Assembly (NCBI RefSeq): GCF_018607965.1
Contig: NZ_JABBAM010000109.1
Location: forward strand, 1 to 57,085
Length of the DNA stretch: 57,085 nucleotides
DNA from: Planktotalea sp.
Lineage (GTDB): Bacteria > Pseudomonadota > Alphaproteobacteria > Rhodobacterales > Rhodobacteraceae
Direction: 5' to 3'
This document shows positions 46,962-56,322 of this stretch, piece after piece; the first letter of the stretch is position 1, and each line of letters begins with the position of its first letter. Position numbers and translations under genes: made by a program. The notes below the pieces were generated by a model. That model searched no databases and was not told where the DNA came from. It saw only the letters and a program-made list of their open reading frames with translations.

Positions 46962-47550
46962 CACAATCGACCATATAAAACGTAGTTTGACGGGGGGCGG
47001 TGCACCCTCGTCTGACTTTGATTTGAATCCTGAAATTACCCTTCCGTCGGGCCGCATATTGCGGTCGGCAGCAGTGCTTGTTCCACTGATTTGGCAAAAT
47101 GATGAATGGCATGTCATTCTAACGATGCGATCCAGCGCGCTAAAACATCATCCTGGCCAGATAGCGTTTCCAGGTGGCAAGCAAGATGATGGCGATTCAA
47201 CTTTGATTGAAACAGCGCTTCGCGAGGCTGAGGAAGAGATCGGCCTGCCTCGCGAATGTGTTGAAATTTTGGGCAGCATGGCCTCGCATGAAACTGTGAC
47301 CGGCTTTGTCGTCACCCCTATTGTTGGTGTTTTGCGGACTGATTTTGATGTTTGCCCAGAATCTGGTGAGGTAGCCGAGGTGTTTAGCGTTCCATTGACC
47401 TTCCTCGCGGACAACAAGAATTTTGAAATTCAATCACGACGCTGGCGTGGTAAACGGCGCTATTATTATGTTGTGCCCTACGGACCTTATTATATCTGGG
47501 GTGCAACAGCGCGAATGTTGCGCGCGTTCGCTGATACGTTGGCAACGTAA
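46954..47550 (+). CDS. CoA pyrophosphatase (NudL-type Nudix hydrolase)
   Basis: This 198-residue Nudix protein carries the CoA-specific motif LKHHPGQIAFPGGKQDDGD just before the Nudix box LREAEEEIGLP. It probably cleaves CoA or acyl-CoA to 4'-phosphopantetheine and 3',5'-ADP. The ATG at 46954 overlaps the hslO stop, and its own stop overlaps the CCA-adding enzyme start by one base. The extra in-frame upstream start lies inside hslO. Confidence 0.9.
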   Translation: MPNTIDHIKRSLTGGGAPSSDFDLNPEITLPSGRILRSAAVLVPLIWQNDEWHVILTMRSSALKHHPGQIAFPGGKQDDGDSTLIETALREAEEEIGLPRECVEILGSMASHETVTGFVVTPIVGVLRTDFDVCPESGEVAEVFSVPLTFLADNKNFEIQSRRWRGKRRYYYVVPYGPYYIWGATARMLRAFADTLAT

Positions 47551-48695
47551 TGATGGTCACTGGCCCTTGGATTGCTGACCCTGCGACGCAACGTGTCTGT
47601 GCAGCGTTAACAAATGAGGGCTATCAAGCCCTTTTTGTAGGAGGGTGCGTGCGCAACGCGCTGCTTGGCGTGCCAGTTTCTGATGTCGATATCGCAACTG
47701 ACGCGACGCCAGATGACATTCTTCGATGTGCTGGGCTTGCGCAGATCAAGGCGATTCCAACGGGCATCGAACACGGCACGATAACGCTGGTGGCGGGAGG
47801 AATTCCGCATGAAATAACGACGTTTCGAAGTGATATTGAAACGGATGGACGCCACGCCAAGGTTCGCTTTTCCAAGAGCGTGGAGGAAGACGCGGCACGT
47901 CGGGATTTTACCATGAATGCGATCTATGCGCGCCCTGATGGCAGCGTGCTTGATCCGCTTGATGGTCTATCAGATCTAAAATCGCAGCATCTGCGCTTTA
48001 TTGGTGATCCCAATGCGCGCATACGCGAAGACTATCTGCGCAGTCTTAGGTTTTTCCGCTTCACGGCTTGGTACGGAGATCCAACGTTGGGCATTGATGA
48101 GGGGGGGCTAGCAGCAGTCGCGGAAAATTTGGATGGGCTGACTGGATTGTCGCGCGAACGCGTGAGTGCGGAGCTGACAAAGTTGTTGGCGGCAGTTGAT
48201 CCGGCACCTGCGGTTGCTGCGATGCGTAGTTCAGGCGTGTTGAATACGGTGCTGGAGGGTGCAGATGATCGGGCTTTGGCCCCTTTGGTGCATCATGAAC
48301 AGATGTGGGACATGCAGCCGAATGCAATGCGTCGGTTCGCTGTGTTGTCTGACGTGAGTGCAGCCAAAGGCCAGCGCCTGAGCAAATCTGACACAAAACG
48401 CTGGACGGTTCTGCGTGACGAGGTTGGCTCACTGAAGTCGGCAATTCACTTGGGCTATCAACATGGAGCGGGACTTGCCAAAGATATATTGGTGCTACGC
48501 GCGGCACTTTTGGAAAGCACTGTAGGTCGGGCGCAATTCGAAGAGACTAATAAAGGGGAAACGCAAGTTTTTCCAATCAATGCGAAAGATCTAAAACCGC
48601 TTTCAGGTCGGGAACTAGGGGGAAAGCTCAGGTCACTTGAGGCACGCTGGATAGCGTCGAATTTTATTTTATCCCGCGATGAATTGCTATCGTAA
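47550..48695 (+). CDS. CCA tRNA nucleotidyltransferase
   Basis: This 381-residue class II nucleotidyltransferase adds or repairs the tRNA 3'-CCA end. The head motif is FVGGCVRNALLGVPVSDVDIA at about residues 28-48, here FVGGCVRNALLG and VSDVDIATDATPDD, with the metal-binding DxD. The segment RRDFTMNAIYARPDG is the neck motif. The C-terminal tail is divergent from E. coli Cca and lacks an HD phosphohydrolase domain. Its start overlaps the CoA pyrophosphatase stop. Confidence 0.93.
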   Translation: MMVTGPWIADPATQRVCAALTNEGYQALFVGGCVRNALLGVPVSDVDIATDATPDDILRCAGLAQIKAIPTGIEHGTITLVAGGIPHEITTFRSDIETDGRHAKVRFSKSVEEDAARRDFTMNAIYARPDGSVLDPLDGLSDLKSQHLRFIGDPNARIREDYLRSLRFFRFTAWYGDPTLGIDEGGLAAVAENLDGLTGLSRERVSAELTKLLAAVDPAPAVAAMRSSGVLNTVLEGADDRALAPLVHHEQMWDMQPNAMRRFAVLSDVSAAKGQRLSKSDTKRWTVLRDEVGSLKSAIHLGYQHGAGLAKDILVLRAALLESTVGRAQFEETNKGETQVFPINAKDLKPLSGRELGGKLRSLEARWIASNFILSRDELLS

Positions 48696-48697
48696 CC

Positions 48698-49279
48698 ATG
48701 TTACTTGATCCGCTATATGTCTTCGTTTTCCTTGGCCTATTTCCACCCGGTCCGAATATAATTTTGCTGACGGCATCAGGGGCAATGTTCGGGTTCAAGC
48801 GCACTGTCCCACACGTGCTGGGCGTCGCGGTGGGTGTGGGGATAACGGCGGGACTGACGGCGTTCGGACTAGGGGCAATTTTGCTCGCACTACCAAAGCT
48901 GATTATTGTGCTGAAAGTCCTCGCGGCACTTTGGATCCTTTGGATGGCATGGGGATTATGGACCGCCACGCCTTCCTTAGCTAGCAAGCCTGCTGCGCCG
49001 ATGACCTTTGTTCAGGCGGTGCTGTTTCAGTGGGTAAATCCAAAAATTTGGGCGATCGCTTTGGCGGCTGTTTCTGCATATTCTGCGGGGTTAACGCCAA
49101 TCGGTGAGGCACTTAGAGTGGGCAGCGCATTTTCGGGCATTAACTTTTTTGTCTGCATGTTTTGGACCTTTGCGGGCACACTTCTAACGTTTCTCTTAAC
49201 CTCTGACGTCGCGCGGCACGTTTTCATGCGCGCGATGGCCTTGGCCCTAGCTGCTTTTTCGCTCATGATCTTAGCTTAA
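48698..49279 (+). CDS. LysE-family amino-acid or metabolite exporter
   Basis: This 193-residue membrane protein has about six hydrophobic segments and the family motif GLFPPGPNIILLTASGAMFG near the N-terminus. The loop QWVNPKIWAIALAAVSAY is also typical. The substrate is unknown. The gene lies 2 bp after the CCA-adding enzyme and 27 bp before the first ABC gene. Confidence 0.86.
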   Translation: MLLDPLYVFVFLGLFPPGPNIILLTASGAMFGFKRTVPHVLGVAVGVGITAGLTAFGLGAILLALPKLIIVLKVLAALWILWMAWGLWTATPSLASKPAAPMTFVQAVLFQWVNPKIWAIALAAVSAYSAGLTPIGEALRVGSAFSGINFFVCMFWTFAGTLLTFLLTSDVARHVFMRAMALALAAFSLMILA

Positions 49280-49306
49280 CCCCAAAGCTATTGAAAGTAG
49301 ATTACG

Positions 49307-51142
49307 ATGCTGCGATTTTTTGAACGCCTTGTAGATCCATATATAGATTATTCAGAAACGGACACGCCGCCGCAAAAGCTGTGGCCGTTTATGATGAACT
49401 ATTCACAGCCCTTTAAACGCGTGTTTTGGGCTACGGGTATTATGTCGATCGTGGTCGCGGTGGTTGAGATTTGGCTGATCGCTTACATGGGCCGCGTTGT
49501 GGACATTTTGCAGGGCGATCCTGCGTTGGTTTGGCAAACGTATGGTCGTGAATTCATCTACGTGGCGCTGTTCATTTTGTTTGTACGCCCTGCTCTGCAA
49601 TTCATCGATGTGGCGCTTTTGAACAATACGATCTTGCCGAACTTTGGGACGTTGATCCGCTGGCGAGCGCACAAACATGTACTGCGTCAATCGGTGGGAT
49701 GGTTTGAGAATGATTTTGCGGGCCGCATCGCAAACCGTATTATGCAAACGCCGCCCGCAGCGGGTGAAGCGGTGTTCCAAGTGTTTGATGCGATCACGTT
49801 TTCGCTGGCCTACGTCATTGGTTCTGCGTTCTTGCTCGCCAATGCGGACCCGCGGTTGGCAGTGCCTTTGATTATTTGGTTGGGCCTATATTTTTGCTTG
49901 GTTGTGTGGACGGTCAAGCGCGTTGGCCCAGCATCGCAAGCGTCCTCTGATGCGCGGTCCACAGTGACTGGGCGCGTTGTGGACGCCTACACGAACATCC
50001 ATTCGGTCAAGATGTTTTCGCACGGTCCACAAGAGCTAGACTACGCGAAAGACGCCATCGAAAACGCACGCGCAACTTTCCAAGCAGAGATGCGCATATT
50101 CACCGTTATGGACTTCGTTCTGGTGATGCTGAACGGCGTTCTGATCATCGGTGTTGTGGGTGGTTCCGTTTGGCTTTGGACGCAAGGCGAGGCATCGGTT
50201 GGAGTTGTTGCGGCGACCACCGCGCTTGTCTTGCGCCTTAATGCGATGACCGCTTGGATCATGTGGGCGCTGACCAGTTTCTTCCGTCAACTTGGTGTTG
50301 TGAAGGAAGGAATGGAAACGATTGCGCAGCCGATTGATCTGGTTGATGGTGCTGGTGCAAAGGCGTTGGAATTCCGCGAAGGTCTGATCGAAGCAGAAGC
50401 GTTGACGCATCACTATGGGAGACAAACGGGCGGTTTAGAATCTGTTTCGTTACGTATCGAGCCAGGCCAGAAGATTGGTTTGATCGGTCGATCTGGTGCA
50501 GGAAAGAGTACGTTGGTCAAGCTGCTGCTACGCTTTTACGATGCCGACGGGGGGCGCATCCTGATCGATGGCCAAGACATTTCTGAGGTGACCCAAGACA
50601 GCCTGCGCGCGCTGATCGGGATGGTGCAACAAGACAGTTCTCTGTTGCATCGCTCGGTGCGTGACAACATCCGTTATGGTCGTCCTGACGCAACCGACGA
50701 AGAGGTGATCGCCGCGGCCAAGAAGTCGGAAGCGCATGAGTTCATTCTTGGTCTGGCCGATGCTGAGGGACGCGAGGGATACGACGCCCAAGTTGGTGAA
50801 CGTGGCGTGAAATTATCAGGTGGTCAGCGCCAGCGGATCACCCTTGCGCGGGTCATTCTGAAGGATGCGCCGATCCTGCTTTTGGACGAAGCGACAAGTG
50901 CGCTCGACAGTGAGGTTGAGGCCGCCATTCAAGAGACGCTTTACAAAATGATGGCGGGTAAATCCGTGATCGCGATTGCGCATCGTCTGTCTACCATTGC
51001 GCAGATGGATCGCATTCTTGTGCTCGACCATGGCAAAATTGTTGAGGACGGCAGCCACGACGCGCTTTTGACGCAAGGTGGGCTATATGCTGATTTCTGG
51101 GCGCGTCAGTCTGGTGGATTTTTGAACGCTGAGGACACATGA
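49307..51142 (+). CDS. ABC exporter half-transporter (TMD-NBD)
   Basis: This 611-residue protein has six transmembrane helices (about 30-330) and one NBD. Walker A is GRSGAGKST at about residue 396, the ABC signature is LSGGQRQRI, Walker B is ILLLDEATSALD, and the H-loop is AIAHRLST. Both the catalytic Glu and the signature are intact. It resembles MsbA/Atm1-type exporters; the substrate is unknown. The last codon overlaps the start of the next gene (ATGA at 51139-51142), suggesting a heterodimer. Confidence 0.9.
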   Translation: MLRFFERLVDPYIDYSETDTPPQKLWPFMMNYSQPFKRVFWATGIMSIVVAVVEIWLIAYMGRVVDILQGDPALVWQTYGREFIYVALFILFVRPALQFIDVALLNNTILPNFGTLIRWRAHKHVLRQSVGWFENDFAGRIANRIMQTPPAAGEAVFQVFDAITFSLAYVIGSAFLLANADPRLAVPLIIWLGLYFCLVVWTVKRVGPASQASSDARSTVTGRVVDAYTNIHSVKMFSHGPQELDYAKDAIENARATFQAEMRIFTVMDFVLVMLNGVLIIGVVGGSVWLWTQGEASVGVVAATTALVLRLNAMTAWIMWALTSFFRQLGVVKEGMETIAQPIDLVDGAGAKALEFREGLIEAEALTHHYGRQTGGLESVSLRIEPGQKIGLIGRSGAGKSTLVKLLLRFYDADGGRILIDGQDISEVTQDSLRALIGMVQQDSSLLHRSVRDNIRYGRPDATDEEVIAAAKKSEAHEFILGLADAEGREGYDAQVGERGVKLSGGQRQRITLARVILKDAPILLLDEATSALDSEVEAAIQETLYKMMAGKSVIAIAHRLSTIAQMDRILVLDHGKIVEDGSHDALLTQGGLYADFWARQSGGFLNAEDT

Positions 51143-52977
51143 AAAATATTGAAAATTGGATCGAAGCGTTTCGCCCTGCGGATGGACTGCCCCCTAGAAC
51201 GCTAACGGCATTCATCGGTTGGTGCTTGGCCAGCGCATGGCCTGCGTTGATGTTAGCTGCTTTGCTCTCCGCCGGCGCTGGCGCGATGGAAGCGGGAACG
51301 GCATACATCTTGGGTCTTGTCGTTGATGCAGTTGTTGGATCTAGCCCTGAAAATTTCTACACGCCGACTAATGTTGCGATGATCGCCCTTGCGATTGGCT
51401 TTTTCGTCATCCTGCGCCCTGTGATGTTTGCGCTGTCCTCTGGCGCGAACCACATTGTTGTCATGCCCAATATTTCCACGCTGGTTCAATCGCGCTTGCA
51501 TCGCTGGTCACTTGGCCAATCCGTTAGCTTTTTCGATGACGATTTTGCGGGTCGCATTGCGCAAAAGCAGATGCAAACGGCGCGGGCTGTGACAGATGTT
51601 GTGTCAGAATCGATCAACGTTGTTGCGTTCGCGCTTGCGTCGTTGCTGGGCAGCTTGGCGTTGTTGACGGCAATTGATTGGCGCATTGCGGTCGTGTTCG
51701 TGTTCTGGCTGATCGCCTATTTCGCGCTGATCGGTTGGTTCTTGCCACGTATCCGTGCGCGTGCTGCAACGCGTGCAGGTGCGCGTGCGATGGTGTCAGG
51801 GCAGTTGGTTGATACGATTACCAACATAAAAACGGTAAAGCTGTTCGCGCATGATGCGCATGAAGATGAAGTCGCACTGCAAGCCATGAGCAAGTTTCGC
51901 ACGCAGTCCCTTAGCTATGGTTGGATCGCTGCTGGTTTCCGGTTCTGTCTGATGGTGATTGCGGGAATTCTACCTGTGCTTTTGATGGGCGCGTCGATCT
52001 ATTTCTGGCAGTTTGGCCAAGCTACACCTGGCGATATTGTGGCAGCTGGTGCAGTGTCGATCCGCATCGCCCAGATGACGGGTTGGGTGTCGTTCACATT
52101 GATGGCGATCTATTCGAACGTTGGTGAAATTGAGGACGGTATGCGCACCCTGACGAACCCTGATCGGGTTGAAGATGCAAGCGATGCGGCTGAGCTGCGG
52201 ATTGGCAAAGGCGAGATCACGTTCGAGAATGTCGGCTTTCAATACGGCAATGATCTGGGTGGCGTGACGGGTCTGAATTTAACCATTGGTGCGGGTGAAA
52301 AAATTGGAATTGTGGGTGCGTCAGGTGCTGGAAAGTCCACGTTGGTTTCATTGTTACTTAGGCTCTACGATGCGGAACAGGGTCACATCCTGATTGACGG
52401 GCAACCCGTTGAATCGGTCACTCAAGCGTCCTTGAGACAAGCCATAGGAGTGGTCACCCAAGAAACCGCGATGTTCAATCGTTCTGCACGTGAAAACATT
52501 TTGTACGGTCGTCACAGCGCGTCAGAGGCGGACATGATCCACGCAGCTGAGCAAGCAGAGGCACACGGCTTCATCGCCAACTTGCGGGATAGCAACAAGC
52601 GTAAGGGCTATGACGCGTATCTTGGTGAGCGAGGTGTTAAGCTGTCAGGCGGTCAACGCCAGCGGATCGCGTTGGCGCGTGCAATTTTGAAAGATGCGCC
52701 GATCCTTGTTCTGGACGAAGCAACAAGCGCGCTGGACAGCGAAGTCGAAGCCTCTATCCAGAGCGCCCTTGAGCGCGCGATGGTGGGCAAGACGGTTCTG
52801 GCGATTGCGCACCGTCTTTCCACACTCAGCCAAATGGACAGGATCATCGTGCTTGATGACGGTAAGATCGTCGAAGATGGCACGCATGACACGCTGTTGC
52901 AGCAAGCCGGGTTGTATGCGCGGTATTGGAACAGACAGTCGGGTGGATTTATCGACGTGCGTTCAGCCGCGGAATAA
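51139..52977 (+). CDS. ABC exporter half-transporter (TMD-NBD), partner of the upstream gene
   Basis: This 612-residue half-transporter has Walker A GASGAGKST at about residue 393, signature LSGGQRQRI and Walker B ILVLDEATSALD. The C-terminus WNRQSGGFID mirrors the end of the upstream subunit. The two proteins are similar along their full length, so they look like a tandem duplication that became a heterodimer. Both NBDs are canonical, so neither site appears degenerate. It is translationally coupled to the first subunit. Confidence 0.9.
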   Translation: MKNIENWIEAFRPADGLPPRTLTAFIGWCLASAWPALMLAALLSAGAGAMEAGTAYILGLVVDAVVGSSPENFYTPTNVAMIALAIGFFVILRPVMFALSSGANHIVVMPNISTLVQSRLHRWSLGQSVSFFDDDFAGRIAQKQMQTARAVTDVVSESINVVAFALASLLGSLALLTAIDWRIAVVFVFWLIAYFALIGWFLPRIRARAATRAGARAMVSGQLVDTITNIKTVKLFAHDAHEDEVALQAMSKFRTQSLSYGWIAAGFRFCLMVIAGILPVLLMGASIYFWQFGQATPGDIVAAGAVSIRIAQMTGWVSFTLMAIYSNVGEIEDGMRTLTNPDRVEDASDAAELRIGKGEITFENVGFQYGNDLGGVTGLNLTIGAGEKIGIVGASGAGKSTLVSLLLRLYDAEQGHILIDGQPVESVTQASLRQAIGVVTQETAMFNRSARENILYGRHSASEADMIHAAEQAEAHGFIANLRDSNKRKGYDAYLGERGVKLSGGQRQRIALARAILKDAPILVLDEATSALDSEVEASIQSALERAMVGKTVLAIAHRLSTLSQMDRIIVLDDGKIVEDGTHDTLLQQAGLYARYWNRQSGGFIDVRSAAE

Positions 52978-52992
52978 GGCACTAGCGCCTTC

Positions 52993-54207
52993 ATGGATGA
53001 ATTTTTGATCGAACGTTTAGGGTTTCAGGGCGACGGGATCGCCAAGGGCCCCATTTTTGTTCCCCGCACTTTGCCGGGTGAGCGCGTGCAGGGTATTCGC
53101 AATGGGGATCGTCTGAGCGACGTGAAGATCATTGAGCCGTCTGAAACGCGCGTGTCTGCGATTTGTCGGCATTACAAAAGCTGCGGTGGATGTCAGTTGC
53201 AGCATGCGGCCGATCCGTTCGTGGCAGATTTCAAGCAGCAGATCGTGAAAAACGCACTGGACGCACATGGGATAGAGACTGAGTTTCGCCCCATCGTTAC
53301 CTCGCCTGTGCAAAGCCGTCGTCGCGCGACGTTCGCGGTGCGCCGCACGAAAAAGGGAGCGCTTTGGGGATTTCATGCGCGCGGTTCTGATACCGTGATT
53401 GCGGTTCCTGATTGCCAGTTGGTGCTGCCAGAGTTGCTAGAGGTCAGTCCAATGCTGGACGATCTTGCGATGATTGGTGGATCGCGCAAGGGCGAGATGG
53501 CTGTGACGGTGACGATTTCCACGGTTGGGCTGGACGTTTTTGTGAAAGACGGCAAGCCGCTTGATAAGGAACTGACGATCGCGCTGTCTGGTTTGGTGGA
53601 AAAGCACAAACTTGCGCGGTTAGTTTGGGATGATGAGGTTATCGGTATGCGTAATCCGCCGTTTCAGCGATTCGGCGCTGGCAAGGTTACGCCGCCCCCA
53701 GGAGCATTTTTGCAGGCCACGCAACATGGTCAGGATTCGTTAACGGCCGCTGTGCTAGACGCGGTTGATGGCGCGCGTGGAATTGATCTGTTTTCAGGAA
53801 GTGGGACGTTTACGTTGCCTTTGGCGGAGCGGTCAGAGATTTGGGCGCTGGAAAGTGACAAGGCGATGATCCGAGCGTTGGATGATGGTTGGCGCATGGC
53901 GAAGGGCTTGAAGAAGGTCATTGCGACCGCGCGTGATTTATATCGCCGTCCTGCGCTGCCGGATGAATTCAAGAAGTTCGATTTTGCGGTTCTTGATCCA
54001 CCCCGCGCAGGTGCAGAAGCGCAAGTTGCTGAGATTGCACAAAGTGCGCTCGGCCAGCTTGCCTATGTGTCGTGTAATCCTGTCACCTTTGCACGAGATG
54101 CCAAGGTGCTGATCGAGGCGGGTTTCAACCTTGATTGGATACAGGTTGTGGATCAATTCCGCTGGTCTTCGCATGTTGAACTTGCAGCGAAGTTCTCGCG
54201 CTCTTAA
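52993..54207 (+). CDS. Class I SAM-dependent RNA (uracil-5-) methyltransferase, RlmD/TrmA family
   Basis: This 404-residue enzyme has an N-terminal TRAM-like part with the Fe-S cysteines CRHYKSCGGCQLQH (about 54-67). The SAM motif is IDLFSGSGTFTLPLAE, the catalytic region is DPPRAGAEAQ, and YVSCNPVTFARD holds the nucleophilic Cys. It forms 5-methyluridine in rRNA or tRNA; which uracil cannot be told from sequence. It begins 15 bp after the ABC pair. Confidence 0.9.
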   Translation: MDEFLIERLGFQGDGIAKGPIFVPRTLPGERVQGIRNGDRLSDVKIIEPSETRVSAICRHYKSCGGCQLQHAADPFVADFKQQIVKNALDAHGIETEFRPIVTSPVQSRRRATFAVRRTKKGALWGFHARGSDTVIAVPDCQLVLPELLEVSPMLDDLAMIGGSRKGEMAVTVTISTVGLDVFVKDGKPLDKELTIALSGLVEKHKLARLVWDDEVIGMRNPPFQRFGAGKVTPPPGAFLQATQHGQDSLTAAVLDAVDGARGIDLFSGSGTFTLPLAERSEIWALESDKAMIRALDDGWRMAKGLKKVIATARDLYRRPALPDEFKKFDFAVLDPPRAGAEAQVAEIAQSALGQLAYVSCNPVTFARDAKVLIEAGFNLDWIQVVDQFRWSSHVELAAKFSRS

Positions 54208-54240
54208 ATGCAGGGCTAATCTCTTGGGCAGGGAATGAAG

Positions 54241-55028
54241 ATGCGCCAGCAATTGGATAAGTGGCTAGATCAGCCGTGGGTAAGCAACACGATCATTGCG
54301 GTGATCTTGTTGAACGCTGTGGCGCTTGGTCTTGAGACATCGCCAGAAATTATGAACCGGTTCGGCGGGATCATCCTTGCGATTGATAATGCCTGCCTTG
54401 CGATCTTTGTTATCGAGATTGCGCTGAAACTGATTGCGCGTGGGACTGCGTTCTTCCGCAATGGTTGGAACCTGTTTGATTTTGCGATTGTTGCGATTGC
54501 GTTGGTTCCGTCGGCTGGCGGTCTTTCTGTGCTACGCGCGCTGCGCATTCTGCGCGTCTTGCGCGTTATCTCCGCCGCGCTGCGTTTGCGTCGTGTGGTT
54601 GAGGGTTTCATCACGGCGCTTCTTGGTATGGGCAGTGTATTTCTGTTGATGTCGATCATTTCTACATTGGCTCTGTCATCGCGACGAAGATGTTTGGCAG
54701 TGATTTCCCGCAATGGTTCGGTTCACTTGGGCAATCGGGATATACGTTGTTTCAGATTATGACACTGGAAAGCTGGTCCATGGGCATCGTGCGCCCCGTG
54801 ATGGAAGTTTTCCCCTACGCCTGGGCGTTCTTCTTGCCGTTCATTTTGGTGACGACTTTTGCGGTTGTTAACTTGCTGGTTGGTTTGATTGTGAATTCGA
54901 TGCAGGACGCGCATCAAGAAGAGGATGTCCAACGCACTGACGCGTACCGCGATGATGTGGTTGCGCGTTTGGAAGCGATTGAAGCGTTGTTGCAAAAGCA
55001 GGCAGATTCACAAGAACGTCACAAATAG
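54241..55028 (+). pseudogene. Voltage-gated Na+ channel (BacNav/NaChBac type) with a frameshift
   Basis: The first 140 residues give S1-S4, with the S4 arginine repeat VLRALRILRVLRVISAALRLRR. At the T run 54659-54661 the frame shifts. Adding one T restores [16 protein letters not shown], so one T is missing. After the shift come the pore helix and selectivity filter TLESWS (about residue 180), S6 ([21 protein letters not shown], split as [10 protein letters not shown] and [11 protein letters not shown]) and a C-terminal coiled coil ([17 protein letters not shown]). With the repair the protein would be about 262 residues, normal for BacNav. As read, translation stops at 54762. Confidence 0.82.
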
Positions 55029-55110
55029 CGAAAACCTTTGGTGTCGTGGTTGAAACGGGCTAAAGATGCAGCAACCTGTGAGTGCAGTGTATTTTAGGGC
55101 AGTATTTTAG

Positions 55111-55605
55111 ATGAATAGACGTTTTCTTTTGCTTTCCACGGCAGCGCTATTTGCGTTGAGCGCCTGTGCGAGCAAGTTCAAACGATACAATGGTCCCAGA
55201 GTGACGCGCGTGATCGTGTATAAAGGTCAGCGCAAGATGCACCTGATGAGCGGATCACGGACGTTGAAAAGTTATGACATTGGCCTTGGATTTGCGCCGT
55301 ATGAACATAAAAGCGAAGAGGGTGATGGACGCACACCAGAGGGCGAGTACATCATTGACCGTCGCAACCCCAATTCGAAATTCCACCTGTCGATTGGGAT
55401 CAATTACCCCAACGCACAGGATGTCGTGAAAGCGAAAGCTGCGGGCGTTAAACCGGGTCGCGATATCTTTATCCACGGACGCCCACCAATGTTTGCAAAA
55501 GGCGGGCGTGATTGGACTGCGGGTTGTATCGCAGTGACGGACAAAGAAATGGAACGGATCTATGCCATGGTTAAGAATGGCACACCGATTTCTATCTATC
55601 CGTAA
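55111..55605 (+). CDS. L,D-transpeptidase (YkuD-domain) lipoprotein
   Basis: This 164-residue protein has a lipobox (FALSAC, Cys at about residue 19) and a YkuD catalytic domain. The active-site region is IFIHGRPPMFAKGGRDWTAGCIAVTD, here IFIHGRPP and DWTAGCIAVT, with the catalytic Cys and the upstream His both present. It would make 3-3 cross-links or attach proteins to peptidoglycan in the periplasm. It converges with the CAP-domain gene, with no gap. Confidence 0.9.
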   Translation: MNRRFLLLSTAALFALSACASKFKRYNGPRVTRVIVYKGQRKMHLMSGSRTLKSYDIGLGFAPYEHKSEEGDGRTPEGEYIIDRRNPNSKFHLSIGINYPNAQDVVKAKAAGVKPGRDIFIHGRPPMFAKGGRDWTAGCIAVTDKEMERIYAMVKNGTPISIYP

Positions 55606-56157
55606 TTAGTTAGCGGATGCGACTTGGGTTGATCCGAAGCTCGCAGGCGCGCCTGTGACCAGTGTCCACCAAATCTTGCCGTTACTTTCCTGGAAGTAAG
55701 AAAAGCCCATATCTGTGGATGTGGGATCCATGATAACGTTGCGTGTGTTGGGTTGTTCCATCCAAGCGCCTAGCGTTTCGAGCTCTGTTTCGTAGGTTTC
55801 AGAGATGTTTTCGCCTTTGAGCTGACCTGTGTATCCGACGCGACGTACACGATCTATTGGTGAGGATCCGTCAGATCCGAAATGCCAAGGGCGGTTTTGG
55901 ATCGACATATCGCGCGAATGCGTCGCGGCTGCTGCATTAAGCTGTGCGTTCAATTGCAACGGTGCAGCACCGCGTGCTTGGCGCAAAGAATTCATCGAAT
56001 CTAGCATACGGAATTGAATCTGGGAGGCATCATTTGAACCGATCCGGTAAACTTTTGGAAGCGGCTTTCCGTCAGAACCAATTGTGCTGGTTTGTGATCC
56101 ACCACATGCGGAAAGGGCGAGTGTCGCCGAAATAAGTAAAAAACCGATGCGCATCAT
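55606..56157 (-). CDS. CAP/SCP-domain lipoprotein
   Basis: This 183-residue protein has a lipoprotein signal (ALSACGGS, Cys at about residue 18) and a CAP (SCP/TAPS) domain with NAAAATHSRDMS, the conserved GENISE segment and NVIMDPTSTDMGFSYF. The CAP cavity His and Glu residues are present. Bacterial CAP proteins are poorly understood and are often exported and linked to the envelope. I chose ATG 56157; an in-frame extension upstream has no family sequence. Confidence 0.85.
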   Translation of the reverse strand: MMRIGFLLISATLALSACGGSQTSTIGSDGKPLPKVYRIGSNDASQIQFRMLDSMNSLRQARGAAPLQLNAQLNAAAATHSRDMSIQNRPWHFGSDGSSPIDRVRRVGYTGQLKGENISETYETELETLGAWMEQPNTRNVIMDPTSTDMGFSYFQESNGKIWWTLVTGAPASFGSTQVASAN

Positions 56158-56322
56158 TGTCTGTATTCCCAACACTATTTGCCTAGGACTACTCTTCAAT
56201 GCGTTGCGACTCAAACCCACAATTGGTTTCATCTTGCCTAAAAAGGCCCGTTTGAATTGCGAGTGAGGCTTTCGCGCAATAATAGAGATGGAAAAAGACG
56301 TTAGTTTGAATTGGCGGACGCT

